NCBI RefSeq assembly: GCF_047495875.1
Contig: NC_092480.1
Location: 62,001 to 126,000 of the forward strand
Source: Pithys albifrons albifrons
Taxonomy: Eukaryota > Chordata > Aves > Passeriformes > Thamnophilidae
Direction of reading: 5' to 3'
DNA: 64,000 bases
Positions 38,752 through 56,694 of this stretch are shown piece after piece (the first letter of the stretch is position 1; every line of letters begins with the position of its first letter). The translations under genes were made by a program, and so were the position numbers. The notes beneath the pieces were generated by a model. It was not told the origin of the DNA. It searched no databases and saw nothing but the letters and a program-made list of their open reading frames with translations.

Positions 38752-41700
38752 CCCTCGGGAGTCTCCTGCTGCCCAGAAACACTTCACACACCACCAGCCA
38801 CGTAGGAACTGTTAGATTAGCTCGTTATCTTCCTGGTCAGCTTAATTTTAATCACTTGTGATTCTTCACACCACAAGGAGCCCTTCCACTTAATTCTTGT
38901 ACACCTTTCAGCACTGAGGTTCGATGCAGGATTTTCTTTTATTGAAGAAAGATACATTTGAGGGAAAAGGGAACTTCTTTTTAATTTTTTTTTTTTTGGA
39001 AATGGAACTGAGCATTTAAAAACTACAACAGCAAAACGCTGGACAGATGCAAAGAAGCCAAACCTCAGGATTTGTTAAAAGGGATCAAAAGAGACATAAA
39101 GATGCATAATATTCCAGAGAGGTTTTGTGGGGAGGAAGAAATATCTTATACTGCTTTTGGAGAACTCTCTCAGATGCATTGTCTTATCTGAAGATTTTGA
39201 GGGCAGGCCAGTGTCCAGCCTCAAGGGGGACTGAAGGTGCTTTGCTTTACATTTTCTGCATTCAGTCTTCTAGTGAAACACTTTTGGAGACTGTAACTGA
39301 AGTGGAAATGAAAGGATCACTCAAAAAGGTCAAGAGATGCAGTATTAAGGCATGTGTCTGAAACAAACTCTGCATTAAAGATAAAGGACCCTTTATATCA
39401 AGAAAACAGAGGTGCTTTAATTGCTAGAATAAACATATAGATGCACCCAGAGACAGGGCCAGGAGCCTGCTCTGCTTTTATGGCCAGCACTGCAAAACCA
39501 CAGGAACCTCACTGGAGTGGTGTCTGTGGTAAATGAGCCTTAGTGAGACGAGAACTGAATCCAGAAGGGAGGCAGTAACTCAGGAGGGGAGAACCACTAA
39601 TCTACCAAAAAGCCTGGATGAAGCATTTGGAAGACACCTTTGTTACTGGCATGTGGTGAATTCCCCAATTTTGAGGTTTTAGAAGCCTTATGGAGAGCTC
39701 TTACCAAGACTGAATGAACAACACTCTTGAGGTGACCTCTAGGCAAGGCTAAAAGATAAGAGGACAAAACACTTGGGGCAGGTAAACAAGCACAATGCTG
39801 CTTCCACTAGGAAATATTTGTATGCATTGTCCCATTCATGCACCAAATGTTGGGCCATGTGCTATAGTTGAGGATTAAACCTTTAGTGAGACCATTAAAA
39901 CTGCAAGAATTGTAAAAAATATTTTTGTAATTGCAGAATAAACATTTCCAAGGAATATAAAGTCTTAACACTTCAAGCTGAAGGCCAATAGGAAAGGATG
40001 GGAGATGGGGACAGGCTTCCTCTGGAGACGGATGCATAGTTCTGTCATTTATATTTTTCTCTGAAGGACTTGGCTCTGACCACTGCTACACACAAGACAC
40101 TGAGCTTGTAGGTTCTAGATTCCTGTATTCCTGGTCTGATGATTTTCTGTTAAAAAAATGAGGGTGGGTTTCTTTTTTTTCCATTTGAGGGAGGGCAGCT
40201 TTTCTTCAATTTGTGAGATGAGTCGAGAGAGGATGGATCAGCACAAAGAACTACAGATCTATAATTCTTTCACTCCAGGACTGTAATTTATCTCCTTTTT
40301 TGACTGAGCACCAGAATTCTAACTTCCTCACTGGAGATCTTAGGCAACCTGATCAAAGCCAAGCCCTGCTTGGCCTACTTCCATGTGGGAAATAGTTTTC
40401 AAACTTACCCTATACCATGTGAGAATTTCTCTTCCTGGGAGCAGTCACCAGATGTACCAAAATTTCACTTGCTTTCTCTACCCCTGAGTCAACCCTTGGC
40501 AAGACAAAGTACTGATGTGCAGGGAAGACAATCCTGAGTCACAAGTTTAAGAAAAGGATACCTGGTACGAGGTGTTTGATAAGCTATTGCTTCCATGACA
40601 GCTCCTGGTGTTGCATACTCTGTCATTTTACTGGAGAGTTTCCCTGGATGCTCCAGGAGCACATTCCTGATTTGGAGCAGCAGCTCTAAGTGCCTGTGAT
40701 TCCTCTGCACTTGCTCTGTTCCTGAGCACTGAAGGCTCAGGCACTGCAGAGCCCTCTCAAGCCACTCCAGAGCTGGGAAAAGCCCAAGAGCAGGAGGAGT
40801 AGGATGGCCAAAGCAATTTGTGGCTTCTATGGTTGCTTACTGTGCTTAATGTCACGTGTGCTGCATCTGAGGACCCTCATCCTAGAGTGCTTCTCTCATG
40901 CCTGAGCAACCAGGGTGACAATTCCAACAGCTGAGTTGGTCCAGCCTGAGAACCAAAGACTGTGGGTAGGCTTTGAGTCACAGACCAGACCTGAAATTAG
41001 CAGGGAGGATCCTCTGTCTACAGCCTGGAGGCTAGGAGAATTCACCAGCCTGCTCCCCACAGAGTTTCTGGAGGCCTTTGGGAATTAGCTGCAGGACAGA
41101 TCAGCTCTGGCAACCCTTTCCTGGGTTACTCCTTGCCATCAGTCTGCCTGCATGGGCTGAAAGGTTTATGAGCCTTGGTGAAATTTAGGTGGAGGAATCA
41201 CTGAAGCCTGTGTGTGATCATTCCTGGCTGTTCCAAGGCCTGTTGGGAAGGAGGCAGTTCAGGTGCCTGCCATCCAGGTATCTGCACACTCCCCTGGACA
41301 GAAACCCTGCCAGAAAAAGCACTCCTTCTGCCATGCAACAAAGGTGTGTGGCCCTGCTTAGGAAATGAGGGCATCACAATGATTTGAAATCTGAAATGGT
41401 GTGGTGTTTTCCAGCCCCCACATCAGTGATCTCCCAGGGGAATACATAGTCAGTGCTGCACTTCAGCTGCCAGCAGGAAACTGAGGGCAAAGTTCATTAC
41501 TCAAAGGGAACAGGAAAAAGGCATCATTCCAAAGGTATTCTATTTTCTGAGCTCCAGGTGATACCATCGGGAGTTGCATAAGGGAAGCAAATGAACTATA
41601 AGCCAAACTCTTTGTAAAATAGTGTATTAAAGCATTTACTGTCATATACCAGTTATTACTAGTGTGATTAAATGCAGATCATGTTATGTAGCTTTCTTTC

Positions 41701-41875
41701 GTTTCTCAGCAGCTGAACTAAGCTTCCATCTCTTCTACCTGTTATAATTGGTGTACTTGTACTGTGTCTGAACAACTCAGAGGAAACCAAATATTTATTA
41801 TTGATTCCTTTGAATCAATGATTTCATAATTTTTTTTTGGTTGGTTGTTTTATAAATAAAGGTGCTGCAGCTAAA
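38752..41875 (+). other. CLMP: CLMP 3' UTR (probable extent)
   Basis: No coding region follows the stop codon. AATAAA signals occur at 39428, 39937 and 41855. The last sits in a T-rich context just before a short CTGCAG-containing repeat and is the best candidate for the distal end. Which signal is used cannot be decided from sequence. Confidence 0.5.
41855..41860 (+). terminator. CLMP: Candidate distal poly(A) signal of CLMP
   Basis: AATAAA with an upstream T-rich stretch. Alternative upstream signals are at 39428-39433 and 39937-39942. Confidence 0.45.
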
Positions 41876-41879
41876 GTGC

Positions 41880-43558
41880 TGCAGCTCAACTGAACTTGCA
41901 CCGTGCTCCATCTTCTGTGGTGTGATGTGTTAAATGCTGTCAAGCTGAATCCAAGGGAAAAAATATGGAGTTAAAAATACCCCTTTTAAGCTGACAAGGA
42001 CTATGTGCATATTTGCATGGAAAGCATGGGGAAGCTGGTCTTTTTCCTAGCTATATTTCAGTCTAAGTTACATGTCATGGTATGAAATATGGGAGACCTT
42101 GGGTGTATCACAAAACCAGTGTTTTTTCTTCCATGTAGCTGTTTCACCTGAGATATTTTGGCTGAGGATGGAGGTGGTAAATAGTGCCAGCACAGACATA
42201 AACCCCTGGTGACACTATCCTCCCACTCCTGTGACCTTACTGCTGACCCACCTCGTGTGTTCCACTGATCTCATGAGCTGTGAGATGACAAGGAAACCTT
42301 GAACAACCACCTGACCTGTGCTCAGACAGTTCAGATCTTCTCTGCAGATAAACGTTTTGAACCAGGCAACAGGAATCTCTAGTGTGGGAGCTGTAGTTGG
42401 GATTCAGGGTAACTGAACCGTCATTATGGTTGAGTTCTCTGAGCCTGCTTTCCCTGAGGGTGTTTTGAAGAGGCCTCCCCACATCAGCAATCCTGAAACC
42501 TGGGAGTAAAAATTGCAACATAATCAGATAGTATTTAAAAGAAAACACAGGGACAACACAATAGTCTCATAGGTGTGAATGGGCTGTCCCTGATTCATGA
42601 AGAAACACTTTCCCTGGCTCCCACTGGAGCTGGTGACATTAAAAATTCCGATTAGGCAACACAGGCTTTGAAAGGAGTTGAGCAGTTGCATACTTTTGTA
42701 CAGTATCAGAAATATTGGGTTATTTTTAGCCTGGATCCGTTTGTACTGACACACTGGAGGGGGAAGACACGGTGGGAAAGGGAAGGGACGGCCTTGCAAA
42801 AGTGTGATTGTCAAACTTCAGGGAGTGCAGATGCAAATGTTGTAAAAATAAGTGCTGGTGTTGTGAAAAGGAGGAATGTCTCTGATAATCTCTGTTCTCC
42901 TCCCAATTCTGTGTTAAACTCTTAAAGGAGAAGCAGTGCTTGATCCCTAATGTGCTAAATTCATGTCCAAAAATAACGCTGAAATCCATAATTAGGAGAA
43001 ACTCCACACAAAACACTGAAATGTCCAGCCTGCCAAGCCGCAATTTTTCCGATATACAGTAAATGAGTTACTTTGGTCCAGTTTCTTAACAGCCTTTCAT
43101 TTCTAATGTAATGAGTCATTTGCCCCCTCCCTGCACTGACTCACTGCTGTTTCAGGCTCACTTCACTTGCTATCACTCTGCTCTGCCAAGTGTGGTTGCA
43201 AATATAAATGTTGCTGTGGAATTTCAAGGTTCCTGTTCTTAGGTCCTGCTGAAAGTCTGCCTATGATTTAGAAAAACAACCCCCAAAAAACCCCAAGGCA
43301 ATCCCTTGCTAAGGGCACTGCTCCCACAGGACTTGGTGTGTGGTGTGTTCAGTGAGTTACACTGAGAAGCATCTCTGGTGTAACCTGGGAGCAGAGTGTG
43401 CTCTGCATAGGGTGGGGTGTGCTCTGCATGCCTTACCTGGTCAGATATGGGGTGATGGTTCACACTGTGTGCTCTTATCTTTAAAAGAACAGGAGAGCAA
43501 CAGCACTCCATGGCATGAGACCCTTTCCCTTTCCTCTCTCTAAGCTTCTGCACCCGAG

Positions 43559-43594
<36 letters not shown>

Positions 43595-44640
43595 TGTGTG
43601 TGTGTGTGTGTGTGTCTGTGAGTGTGCATCTGTGTCTGTGTGAGTGGCTGTGTGTGTGTCTGTGTGTCTGTGTGTATTTGTGTCTGTGTGTCTGTCTGTG
43701 TCTGTGTGTGTGTGTCTGTGTCTGTGTGTGTGTGTCTGTCTGTGTGTGTGTGAGTGGCTGTGTGTGTGTCTGTGTGTATTTGTGTCTGTGTGTGTGTGAG
43801 TGTGTGTCTGTGTCTGTGTGTATTTGTGTCTGTGTGTCTGTGTCTGTGTTGGGGTTTTACGAGCAGTGTTTTCATATAAAGCCAAACAAAGAGCACCACA
43901 AATGTCTTTTTGTGCAGTTCTTACCCGACTGCAGAAGTTTCTTTTCCTGTGTCACAGAGCCTGGCCAGCGCCTGATTTTTGTGTTCCCTCCTCCCGGTGA
44001 CTGCCTGACTTTTCCGCTCGCTCTTTGTGCCGTGTCAACCTTGGATTCAGTTCACAGGCCTGTGGAGCCTGATCTCAGGTGATTCCTGACCTCAGGTGAT
44101 TCCTGACCCGCTCCAGCCTCAGGCCATGGCACCATCCCAGTGCCTGTGTGGTGTCCATGTGCTCCCTTGATCCCAAGGGATGTGTGACAGCCAGTTTTGC
44201 ACCCTGCCACAGAAATAATCCCTGCTAAGAGCTGCAAGGGAGCAGAGCCGGGACACGCCAAGGAGTGACCCCGGTGCCTTGGCGTGGTCTGGAGCTGCTG
44301 ATGGGTGAGAATGCTCAGGCTGGAACAGGGAGACACTGAAAGGGATTTTGCTCTGTGGAAACTTTTGTCGCCGCAGAACACCAGAGTTTCCTGGGGGAGA
44401 AAAAGGGCGTGGGGATAAATTTGGGAGCGTGCTTTTGCCTTGCTGATGGGAACACGGAGAATAGTGATTATTGCACTGGGAGATTCACTGAGCACGCACT
44501 GTGGGAACGCTGAGGGTGAGGCAGCGGCTGCGAGCACAGCAGCACGGAACGCTGCCATTCCGGGGGGAGCAGGAGGGATTTCTGGGGCCACAGAGGGGTC
44601 TCGGGGACATGTGATCCCTTCACTTTTAACGCCCATTAAC
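41880..44640. other. Intergenic region between CLMP and HSPA8
   Basis: No gene seen. It holds the TG microsatellite (43562-43850) and otherwise unremarkable sequence up to the CpG-rich HSPA8 promoter. Confidence 0.6.
43562..43850 (+). repeat. Long interrupted (TG)n / (TGTGTC)n microsatellite
   Basis: Begins with an almost pure TG run and then alternates TG with regular TC interruptions, plus repeated GAGTGGC and TATTTG variants. This gives a higher-order pattern of larger units. The long open frames over it in several frames are repeat artefacts. Confidence 0.95.
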
Positions 44641-44675
44641 CCCCCGGATCTCTGCGCGCTCCGGCCCCGCTGCCG

Positions 44676-44706
44676 CCGCCATGTTGCCCCCCGGCCCCGC
44701 CATTGT
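44676..44706 (-). promoter_or_regulatory. Two YY1-like motifs in antisense orientation
   Basis: Read on the - strand, both contain ATGGCGG cores (44676-44686, and 44696-44706 as CAATGGCGG). YY1 sites of this form often lie just downstream of housekeeping promoters, here pointing away from HSPA8. Confidence 0.35.
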
Positions 44707-44725
44707 CCTTCCCCCGCCGCTCTCT

Positions 44726-44819
44726 ATGCAAATGACCCACAGCCCCGCGCTCCGATTGGCCATTCCCCGCCCCATTACGAAATATGCAAATGAACCCCGG
44801 CGCGCCGCGTTCCGATTGG
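44726..44819 (+). promoter_or_regulatory. HSPA8: Tandem octamer plus CCAAT-box modules
   Basis: ATGCAAAT at 44726-44733 with TCCGATTGGC at 44751-44760, and again ATGCAAAT at 44784-44791 with TCCGATTGGC at 44811-44820. Octamers bind POU factors and reverse CCAAT (ATTGG) binds NF-Y. The two modules are spaced about 58-60 bases apart and look like a duplication. Confidence 0.6.
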
Positions 44820-44898
44820 CTGTCGCCTCCTCGCTGTTCCCCCTCCCCGGCCTTGCATCCCGTGTCGTCATCTGCGCGCGGCCGAAGGCAGGGCTCTG

Positions 44899-45080
44899 AT
44901 TGGTCGCTGCTCGCGGGAGGCCCCGCCCCGCTCGAGGATGTTGGGGGGGGCGCGGGGAAAGCGCATGAAGGTTCGAGAACGCGGGGCTGGGCGGCGGGCA
45001 ACGCCCCCTTCCGGCGCGCGTCACGCAGGTGGCCGACCAATCACCGACCCGCAGCTGGGCGGGATCTGCGCGCTGATTGG
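44899..45080 (+). promoter_or_regulatory. HSPA8: Three further CCAAT boxes of HSPA8
   Basis: ATTGG at 44899-44903, CCAAT (forward) at 45037-45041 and ATTGG at 45076-45080. With the two upstream modules this makes five NF-Y-type sites. A GC box (CCCCGCCCCG) lies near 44922-44931. Confidence 0.65.
44967..44979 (+). promoter_or_regulatory. HSPA8: Perfect heat-shock element, distal
   Basis: GAA-GG-TTC-GA-GAA: three inverted pentamer cores with the correct 2-base gaps, the binding form for an HSF trimer. It lies about 160 bases upstream of the TATA box. Confidence 0.75.
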
Positions 45081-45107
45081 CTGGAACGGTGCAGGAGAGG
45101 CGTGGCC

Positions 45108-45120
45108 TTCTGGAAGGTTC
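45108..45120 (+). promoter_or_regulatory. HSPA8: Perfect heat-shock element, proximal
   Basis: TTC-TG-GAA-GG-TTC, three correctly spaced cores, ending eight bases before the TATA box. HSC70 is mostly constitutive, but two perfect elements suggest some heat inducibility. Confidence 0.78.
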
Positions 45121-45128
45121 TGGGCTGG

Positions 45129-45136
45129 TATAAAAG
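45129..45136 (+). promoter_or_regulatory. HSPA8: TATA box of HSPA8
   Basis: TATAAAAG in a GC-rich context. It predicts transcription starting about 30 bases downstream, near 45160, and exon 1 ends at a good donor at 45226. Confidence 0.8.
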
Positions 45137-45159
45137 TGCGGCGCGCCGGGCGCTGGGCA

Positions 45160-50900
<5,741 letters not shown>

Positions 50901-53900
50901 TCTCTCTCTCTTTGCTTCTTTGCACATGAAGTTTAGTGGGCCACTCTTAAGGGAAAATTAAAATAGACTTAAGGGTAATTAATGGTACTTAAGCATGACC
51001 CTGATGGGGGTACACTGCACTTAAGGGAAAAGGGGGCTGGTGTTTTCCAAGGTGGTTATCATTGACTTCAAGCAGGAAATGGCATCACTAATTGATTTTT
51101 GTAAGCATTTAAGAGCTGAAGCATCATTACTTTAGACAAAGGCAAGTCTGGGAGAGGGCTCGAGGTCTGGAGAAGGTGGTGCTGGGTGGGGAAGGTGGTT
51201 TTGGGTGGCTTTTTCAGCAGTAATTGGCCATAACATCTGCTAAGTTTAAGAAAACTACTGTCTGGCATGTATTAATATTTCTCTGGCAGCAGTCTGCTCC
51301 CAGTAAAGCCTGGAGCAGTGGAATTGGACCCCTGGGAGCCCGTCCCAGGGTTTGCTCACCCACAGTAAAGAAACATTTCCTGTGTCAAGTCTAAATCTCC
51401 AACACAGCTCTGAGCTGTTTCTATCGATCTTGCCGTGGGATCCCAAGCAGAAGCCATGTCCCCTCCATGAGGACACCTGCACTAGGCAAACCCCGATTCC
51501 TCAGCTGTCCTTCACATCGTTTTAGCTTGTGCTGGAGCTGTATGTGGCACTTGAGGCCACGGGCATGCTGAGAGAGCCTGTGGCTTGACAAAAATAAATG
51601 CAAAATGGAATTTATTCCTCACTTCCCATTGTTGCAGGAAAGGTGATCAGCCAGGCTCCATCACATCTGGTGCTGACTAGGGAAGACATTCCATCACTGT
51701 TTCCCCTTTCTGCTTCCTCCAGCTCTCTACTAAGCATGACCCCATGTGGTCTGGGATATCCCTTGAGGGTCACCTGTCGTGGCTGTGCCCCCTCCCAGCT
51801 CCTTGTTTGTGCATCCCCAGCCTACACTCATAGTGTGAGATCAGGCCTCTCTGCAAGCCGTGCTTAGCACGAACTGACCCATCGCTGGGTGATCATCCCT
51901 GTTTTCATCACAAATCCCAAACACAGCCCTGAACACACACCACTATAACCAAATTCAGCTGTCCCAGGTGCCCTTGGCATAGGACTGTGACAGGACTGTC
52001 CCTCAGTGTCCCCTGGCTGCCTGTGCCTGCTGACTGCAACACCCTCTGCACTGCCAGCTCTTAAAATTCCCTAGTAATAATTAGTGGAATAACCAAAACA
52101 TTAATTGATCCCACAAAATGGGGAGGGAAATCAGCGTTGCACTGCAGGGTTTAAATGCCTTTTACTTTGGGGAGCTGGGGCCACTGCTGATGCTGGGCCA
52201 CCAGATAGCAGCACCCGACCATGGAATAGCACAGAGGTACCTTTTTTGGTTGCCCCTCTAGGTTTTGAATTCTATCACTCCAAAATATTTACAGCATTTA
52301 ATTGGATCCATAGCAGCACCTCCCATTAATAGTGTGCAATGCTTTTGTTGCCCTAAGGGACATAAATGGAAATGGGGTTTGCAAAGTGGTGTTTGGAACC
52401 AGTGGGTTAAGTCAGCATGGTTCTCACAGGGCATTTTGCTGGGAGCTGACAGAGCTGTGCTTCAAAACCCGCCAGCCTGGTGAGGCTCAGGGAGGAGGTT
52501 TCACAGTGTAAACCCTGAACAATCACAGGTACAATCTGAGGGTCTGACCGGGGGCTGTGGGACCCCGAGGGGGCAGAAGGGGCTGCTGTGAAGTTCTGCA
52601 GCCACAGCAGTGCTTGACACAGGCAGTGTCTGTGAATAAGTGAGTGAAAACAATGTCAAACTTTCAAGATTTTACATTAATGGTGACAGAGGAACCTGAG
52701 GAGTTGCCTGCAAAATAGGGGAGCTGTTTTTAAGTTATATGGGGCCTATTGGAGCTCTTGACTTTGAGGTATTTCCATTCCTTTTCTTTATAAACATTCA
52801 GTTTTCCTTTATTAATAAAATCCAATTCAAAGTAAAATCGAGAGTTTGTTTCCTTCACATACCACAAAATGCAAAGAAAAGGAGCTTTGAAAAGCTTTCA
52901 CTGTTTCTTAAAGAAGAGTGTTATTGAAAGGCATTTATGGGTGCTAAACACTTGTGTTTTGTGAGCAAATTTAGGTTTATGTTCTGGGGTGGCCTTAAGG
53001 ACTGTTAACCAAGCTGTGCTGCTTTTTCCTGCCTTGTAGAAAAGGGAATTCCTTATCCAACAGCAACTACAAAGGTCTTAACTCTTTCAAATAGTCCTTA
53101 GAACTCCTCCCCACACACAAAAAAACCTAAAAACACCTCAGGAAAGGTGGGAACTGGGTGATGGGTGGGAACAACTGGTTACAAGGAAGGGGCCAAAAAA
53201 ATACCTGTGTAAAAAATCATAGCTGTGATTTGAAATTCCCATTATAGGAGAACTTTGTGTGAAGGCAAAATGCAGCTAAAATGGGAATCCAAGAGCCTGC
53301 TCAGTGCTGAGCCACAGCACTTGCCTCCTCTCTCTAGTCAAGGGACTGGTTTTCCATCACAGGATTGACTCTGTGACTGTTCCAGCTGAAAGCCCAGAGC
53401 GTTTGCTGGGGAACGTAGTCAATGCACAGGCCCTGGGGCTGGGACAAGCAAGGATTAACAGGCCAGCAGTGGATCAAGGCTTTCCTTTGCCAGGCTACAT
53501 AGGGCTGCCCAGCCCTATGGGGAAGTGAGGGTGACACAGCCTGTGGTAGAGGAGGGCACAGGTACAGCTGTGATGGGCTGGTTTAGAAGCTTCAGCAGAA
53601 AATAAAGCATATCCACCAAAATAAAACATTTTTCTGGGTGTGTCCACCTGCATTTCATGTGTCGGGGGGGATTCTTTGACATTTAAAAGCAGCAACAGGG
53701 CACCTAAGCCTGTACCTGGGAGCAAGAGCAGGTGCTTGTATGAGAACACCTGTACAAGTCAGTACCTGCACAAGTGAGTACGTTGTATTGTTTTTACAGT
53801 ATAAGTGCAGGTACTTGTATTGTTTTTCTCATCACCTCTGCCCCGTCACTGGATTTATTTGATTTATTTCTCCCACTGCCTTTATTCAGCAGATACAGGG

Positions 53901-54870
53901 ACTCAGCAGCCCTCCTTCTCCCCTCACACCTTTCCTGCTCTTCTTCCCCACTTCCACATCATCCTCATCGTTCCTTTCCTGTCGATTTTCCTCCAATGCC
54001 CAACTTTCTTTATTGGGATTGATTTCCCACTGGGTGGTGGTTTATTTTGGTCGTCAAATCTCGGCTGCAAATCTTTAGCCATGAAATATTAGCTGGGCAC
54101 CAGCAAACCACACATAGTGTTAACGCGTCACAGGCTGCCTGGAGACAGCATTAGGCTGTAATTTGAAAGTGAGTGAAGTGATAATGCCATGTGCCCTGCT
54201 TTTGTGAGCCTGCATTAATGCAGCTTCTGCCAGCACCAGGCATCGACAGCACATCGACTCCCACCAATAGTGGGAGGGAGGGTGGCAAAATTGGGGGTGA
54301 TGCGGAAAATAAAGAGTATTGATGAGCCCACTGCAGTGCCACAGTGGCCTTTAATCCATGATTGCCCTTGATGGGGGTGTTTTAATGCAACTTGCCAGTC
54401 AATTTCATTTGTGGTCGCACACTCTGCCTGCTGGGCAGCACTGGGAAAATAGCAGAACTCAGGTCATGCTGTTGCTTAGAGCTCATAGTTATTGATCCTG
54501 GCTGGGCTCAGGAGTCTGGCTTATAATTATTTCATTAAACCATTTAATGGTTATCAAATATGAACCATTCTACTGTTCCTTTTAGGAAGTGTAGCAAGTT
54601 TTAAGTTTTATTGCTAATCCGTGTTGAGTTTACTTCTCTTAAATTGGCTGATGCTCCCAAGGGGTAGCTGTTCCCCTGCCAAAGCTCCCTGTGCATTGAT
54701 ACCAGGAGAGCCCCTCTGATGTGGCACAGCAAGCTGGGGTTAAATATGGGCAAATCTGAATTAACTATCACCCCAAATGAAAACTGTATGCCCTGTTCCC
54801 TTCTCTGATCTGTTTTTGCCATGGTGGGATCACTCTCAGGCAGCCATGGTGAAGACAGTCTCTTCCCTTA
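50901..54870. other. Intergenic region downstream of HSPA8
   Basis: I see no gene here. Open frames are short and unsupported by splice sites or recognisable domains. The stretch is mixed in composition, with a few AATAAA motifs but no coherent transcript structure. Confidence 0.5.
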
Positions 54871-54872
54871 TA

Positions 54873-55147
54873 ACAGGACCTGAGGGAATGGCTGGAGCCT
54901 TGTCAGGGGAGGATTAGGTTGGGTATTGGGCAAAAGTTCTTCCCCCCAGAGAGTGTTTGGGCACTGAACAGGCTCCCCAGGGCAGTGGTCACAGCGCCAA
55001 GGCTGACAGAGCTCCTGGAGCGTTTGGACAGCACTCTTAGGGACAAGGGGGGCTTGTTTAGGTGTCTGTGCAGGGCCATGAGTTGGACTCAATGGTCCTT
55101 GTGGGTACTTTCCAGCTCAGGGTATTCTGTGATTCTATGATTTTATG
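54873..55147 (+). mobile_element. CR1 LINE 3' fragment, sense
   Basis: Contains CAGGCTCCCCAGGGCAGTGG, GAGTTGGACTCAATGGTCCT and the terminal TTCTGTGATTCTATGATTTTATG, which is the canonical CR1 3' end. 5'-truncated. The well-kept tail suggests a moderately young copy. Confidence 0.9.
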
Positions 55148-56547
55148 GAAGACGTTTTGTGCCTCAGTTTCCCACTTGTCCAACAGAGTTACTTGCTGTT
55201 TTCCGTTCATTTGGGATTTAGGGAAAATTATGACCAAAAGCTTCCCCTTATTCAGAGAAACTGCTCATGCCTGTAAAGGAGGGAGAAAATTCCCCTTCCA
55301 AAGTATACTTGGTTTCTTTCTGAGAATGAAAACAATTCTGTTGTTTTTCTCGTATATCCAGGCTGTGACTGCATCCCAGTTGGCCCCAAATGTTTGAGAC
55401 AGACTTTAGAGCACAGCAGGAAATACCCAGGCTGTTGTTGAAGCCCTGACATGGAGCATTTCCCTCTTCCCTGGATATATTATCCTCCACATGGCAGCTT
55501 AGAGCACCTTGTACTGACAGAAACTGGGTGATTTTGGGGGACTCCTCAATCCCTAGAAGTGCAAGAGCTGCTTCAGGCACTGCCAAGCACCATCTCTGTG
55601 GGCTTTGGTGTTGTTTTTTCTTTATTAAAGTGGGCCAAGTCCTCCAAATTCCTCTTCATTTCACTTTTCCTTCTTGTGAGTGACAGATTAAGTCAGGGTT
55701 TAATTCCCATAACTGGAAAACTCCAGAGGAACTGTAGGAATCCCATGGACTCACCAGCTGCCCCAGGGCACCTCCTGCCCTCTCTGGCACCCCAGTGCCT
55801 TCCAAAATCACACACGATTAAAACATGGATAAAATGGGATGAGCCCAGGCCTGGGGGTGTCAGGAGGAAATACCTTGGAATGCACTTGTGTTCTGAATCT
55901 GTTGAAAGCCTGTATTCATTGGCACCTTTCCATTAAAACCCTGGATGCTCTGGAAAAGCTATATCTTAATTTGAACAAACTGATTCCTGTTTCTGTGGGC
56001 AGGCAACACAGTCCTTTATCAGTATTCTGTGCTGCCTCCTGGCAGCTGCTCATTTGGTGTTGCCTCAACCTATGCTGACCTCATTTTCTGTCACAGAGCA
56101 GTGAAGGATTTGGTAAAAATTAGTTATATTAGTAGCTCCCCATACAGCCAGTTTATTTGTGATATGACAAATATTTCAGCCATTAGGATCTTTCCATCTC
56201 TTAGTGGCTTAAATGCACTCACTTATATTCCAAATCACTGCTTAATTTAAAAGCCTATTTGTGTAGATTGTTGCAGGCACGAAAAAACTGTGGAACACTT
56301 ACTCTTTCAGACAGGCCTGTGCAGGGCTGGAGTTGTGCCTATGATTGGATCTCTCACTCCATAACTTTACACTCACACTAATCACTCGGTCTCCAGCAGA
56401 AGCACAGCAATTCCAGGGAGGAAGGGAGGGTCTGATGCTGAGGATGAGGGGGCTACATTGCTGCTGTCTCCTCTCCCCTGCTCTGTGTGTGAGGGCAAGG
56501 AAGTCACTGCAGGGATAGGGAAGGGCAGGAGGGATTCAAACCACCCC

Positions 56548-56694
56548 TGTAGTACAGAATGCCAGAATGATTTGGGTTGGAAGGGACCTTACAGCTCACC
56601 TAGTCCAACCCCTACCACTGACAGGGGCACCTGCCACCAGACCAGGTTGCTCCAGAACCTGTCCGACCTGGCCTTGAACAATTCCAGGGAATAT
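56548..56694 (-). mobile_element. CR1 LINE fragment, antisense
   Basis: ATTTGGGTTGGAAGGGACCT, CTAGTCCAACCCCTACC and CAGGTTGCTCCAGAACC are the reversed CR1 3' region. Confidence 0.88.

Noticed and set aside
43540..44082. Long open frames of 108-172 codons over the TG repeat
   Set aside because: They are Cys/Val or His/Thr periodic translations of a microsatellite, open in several frames on both strands.
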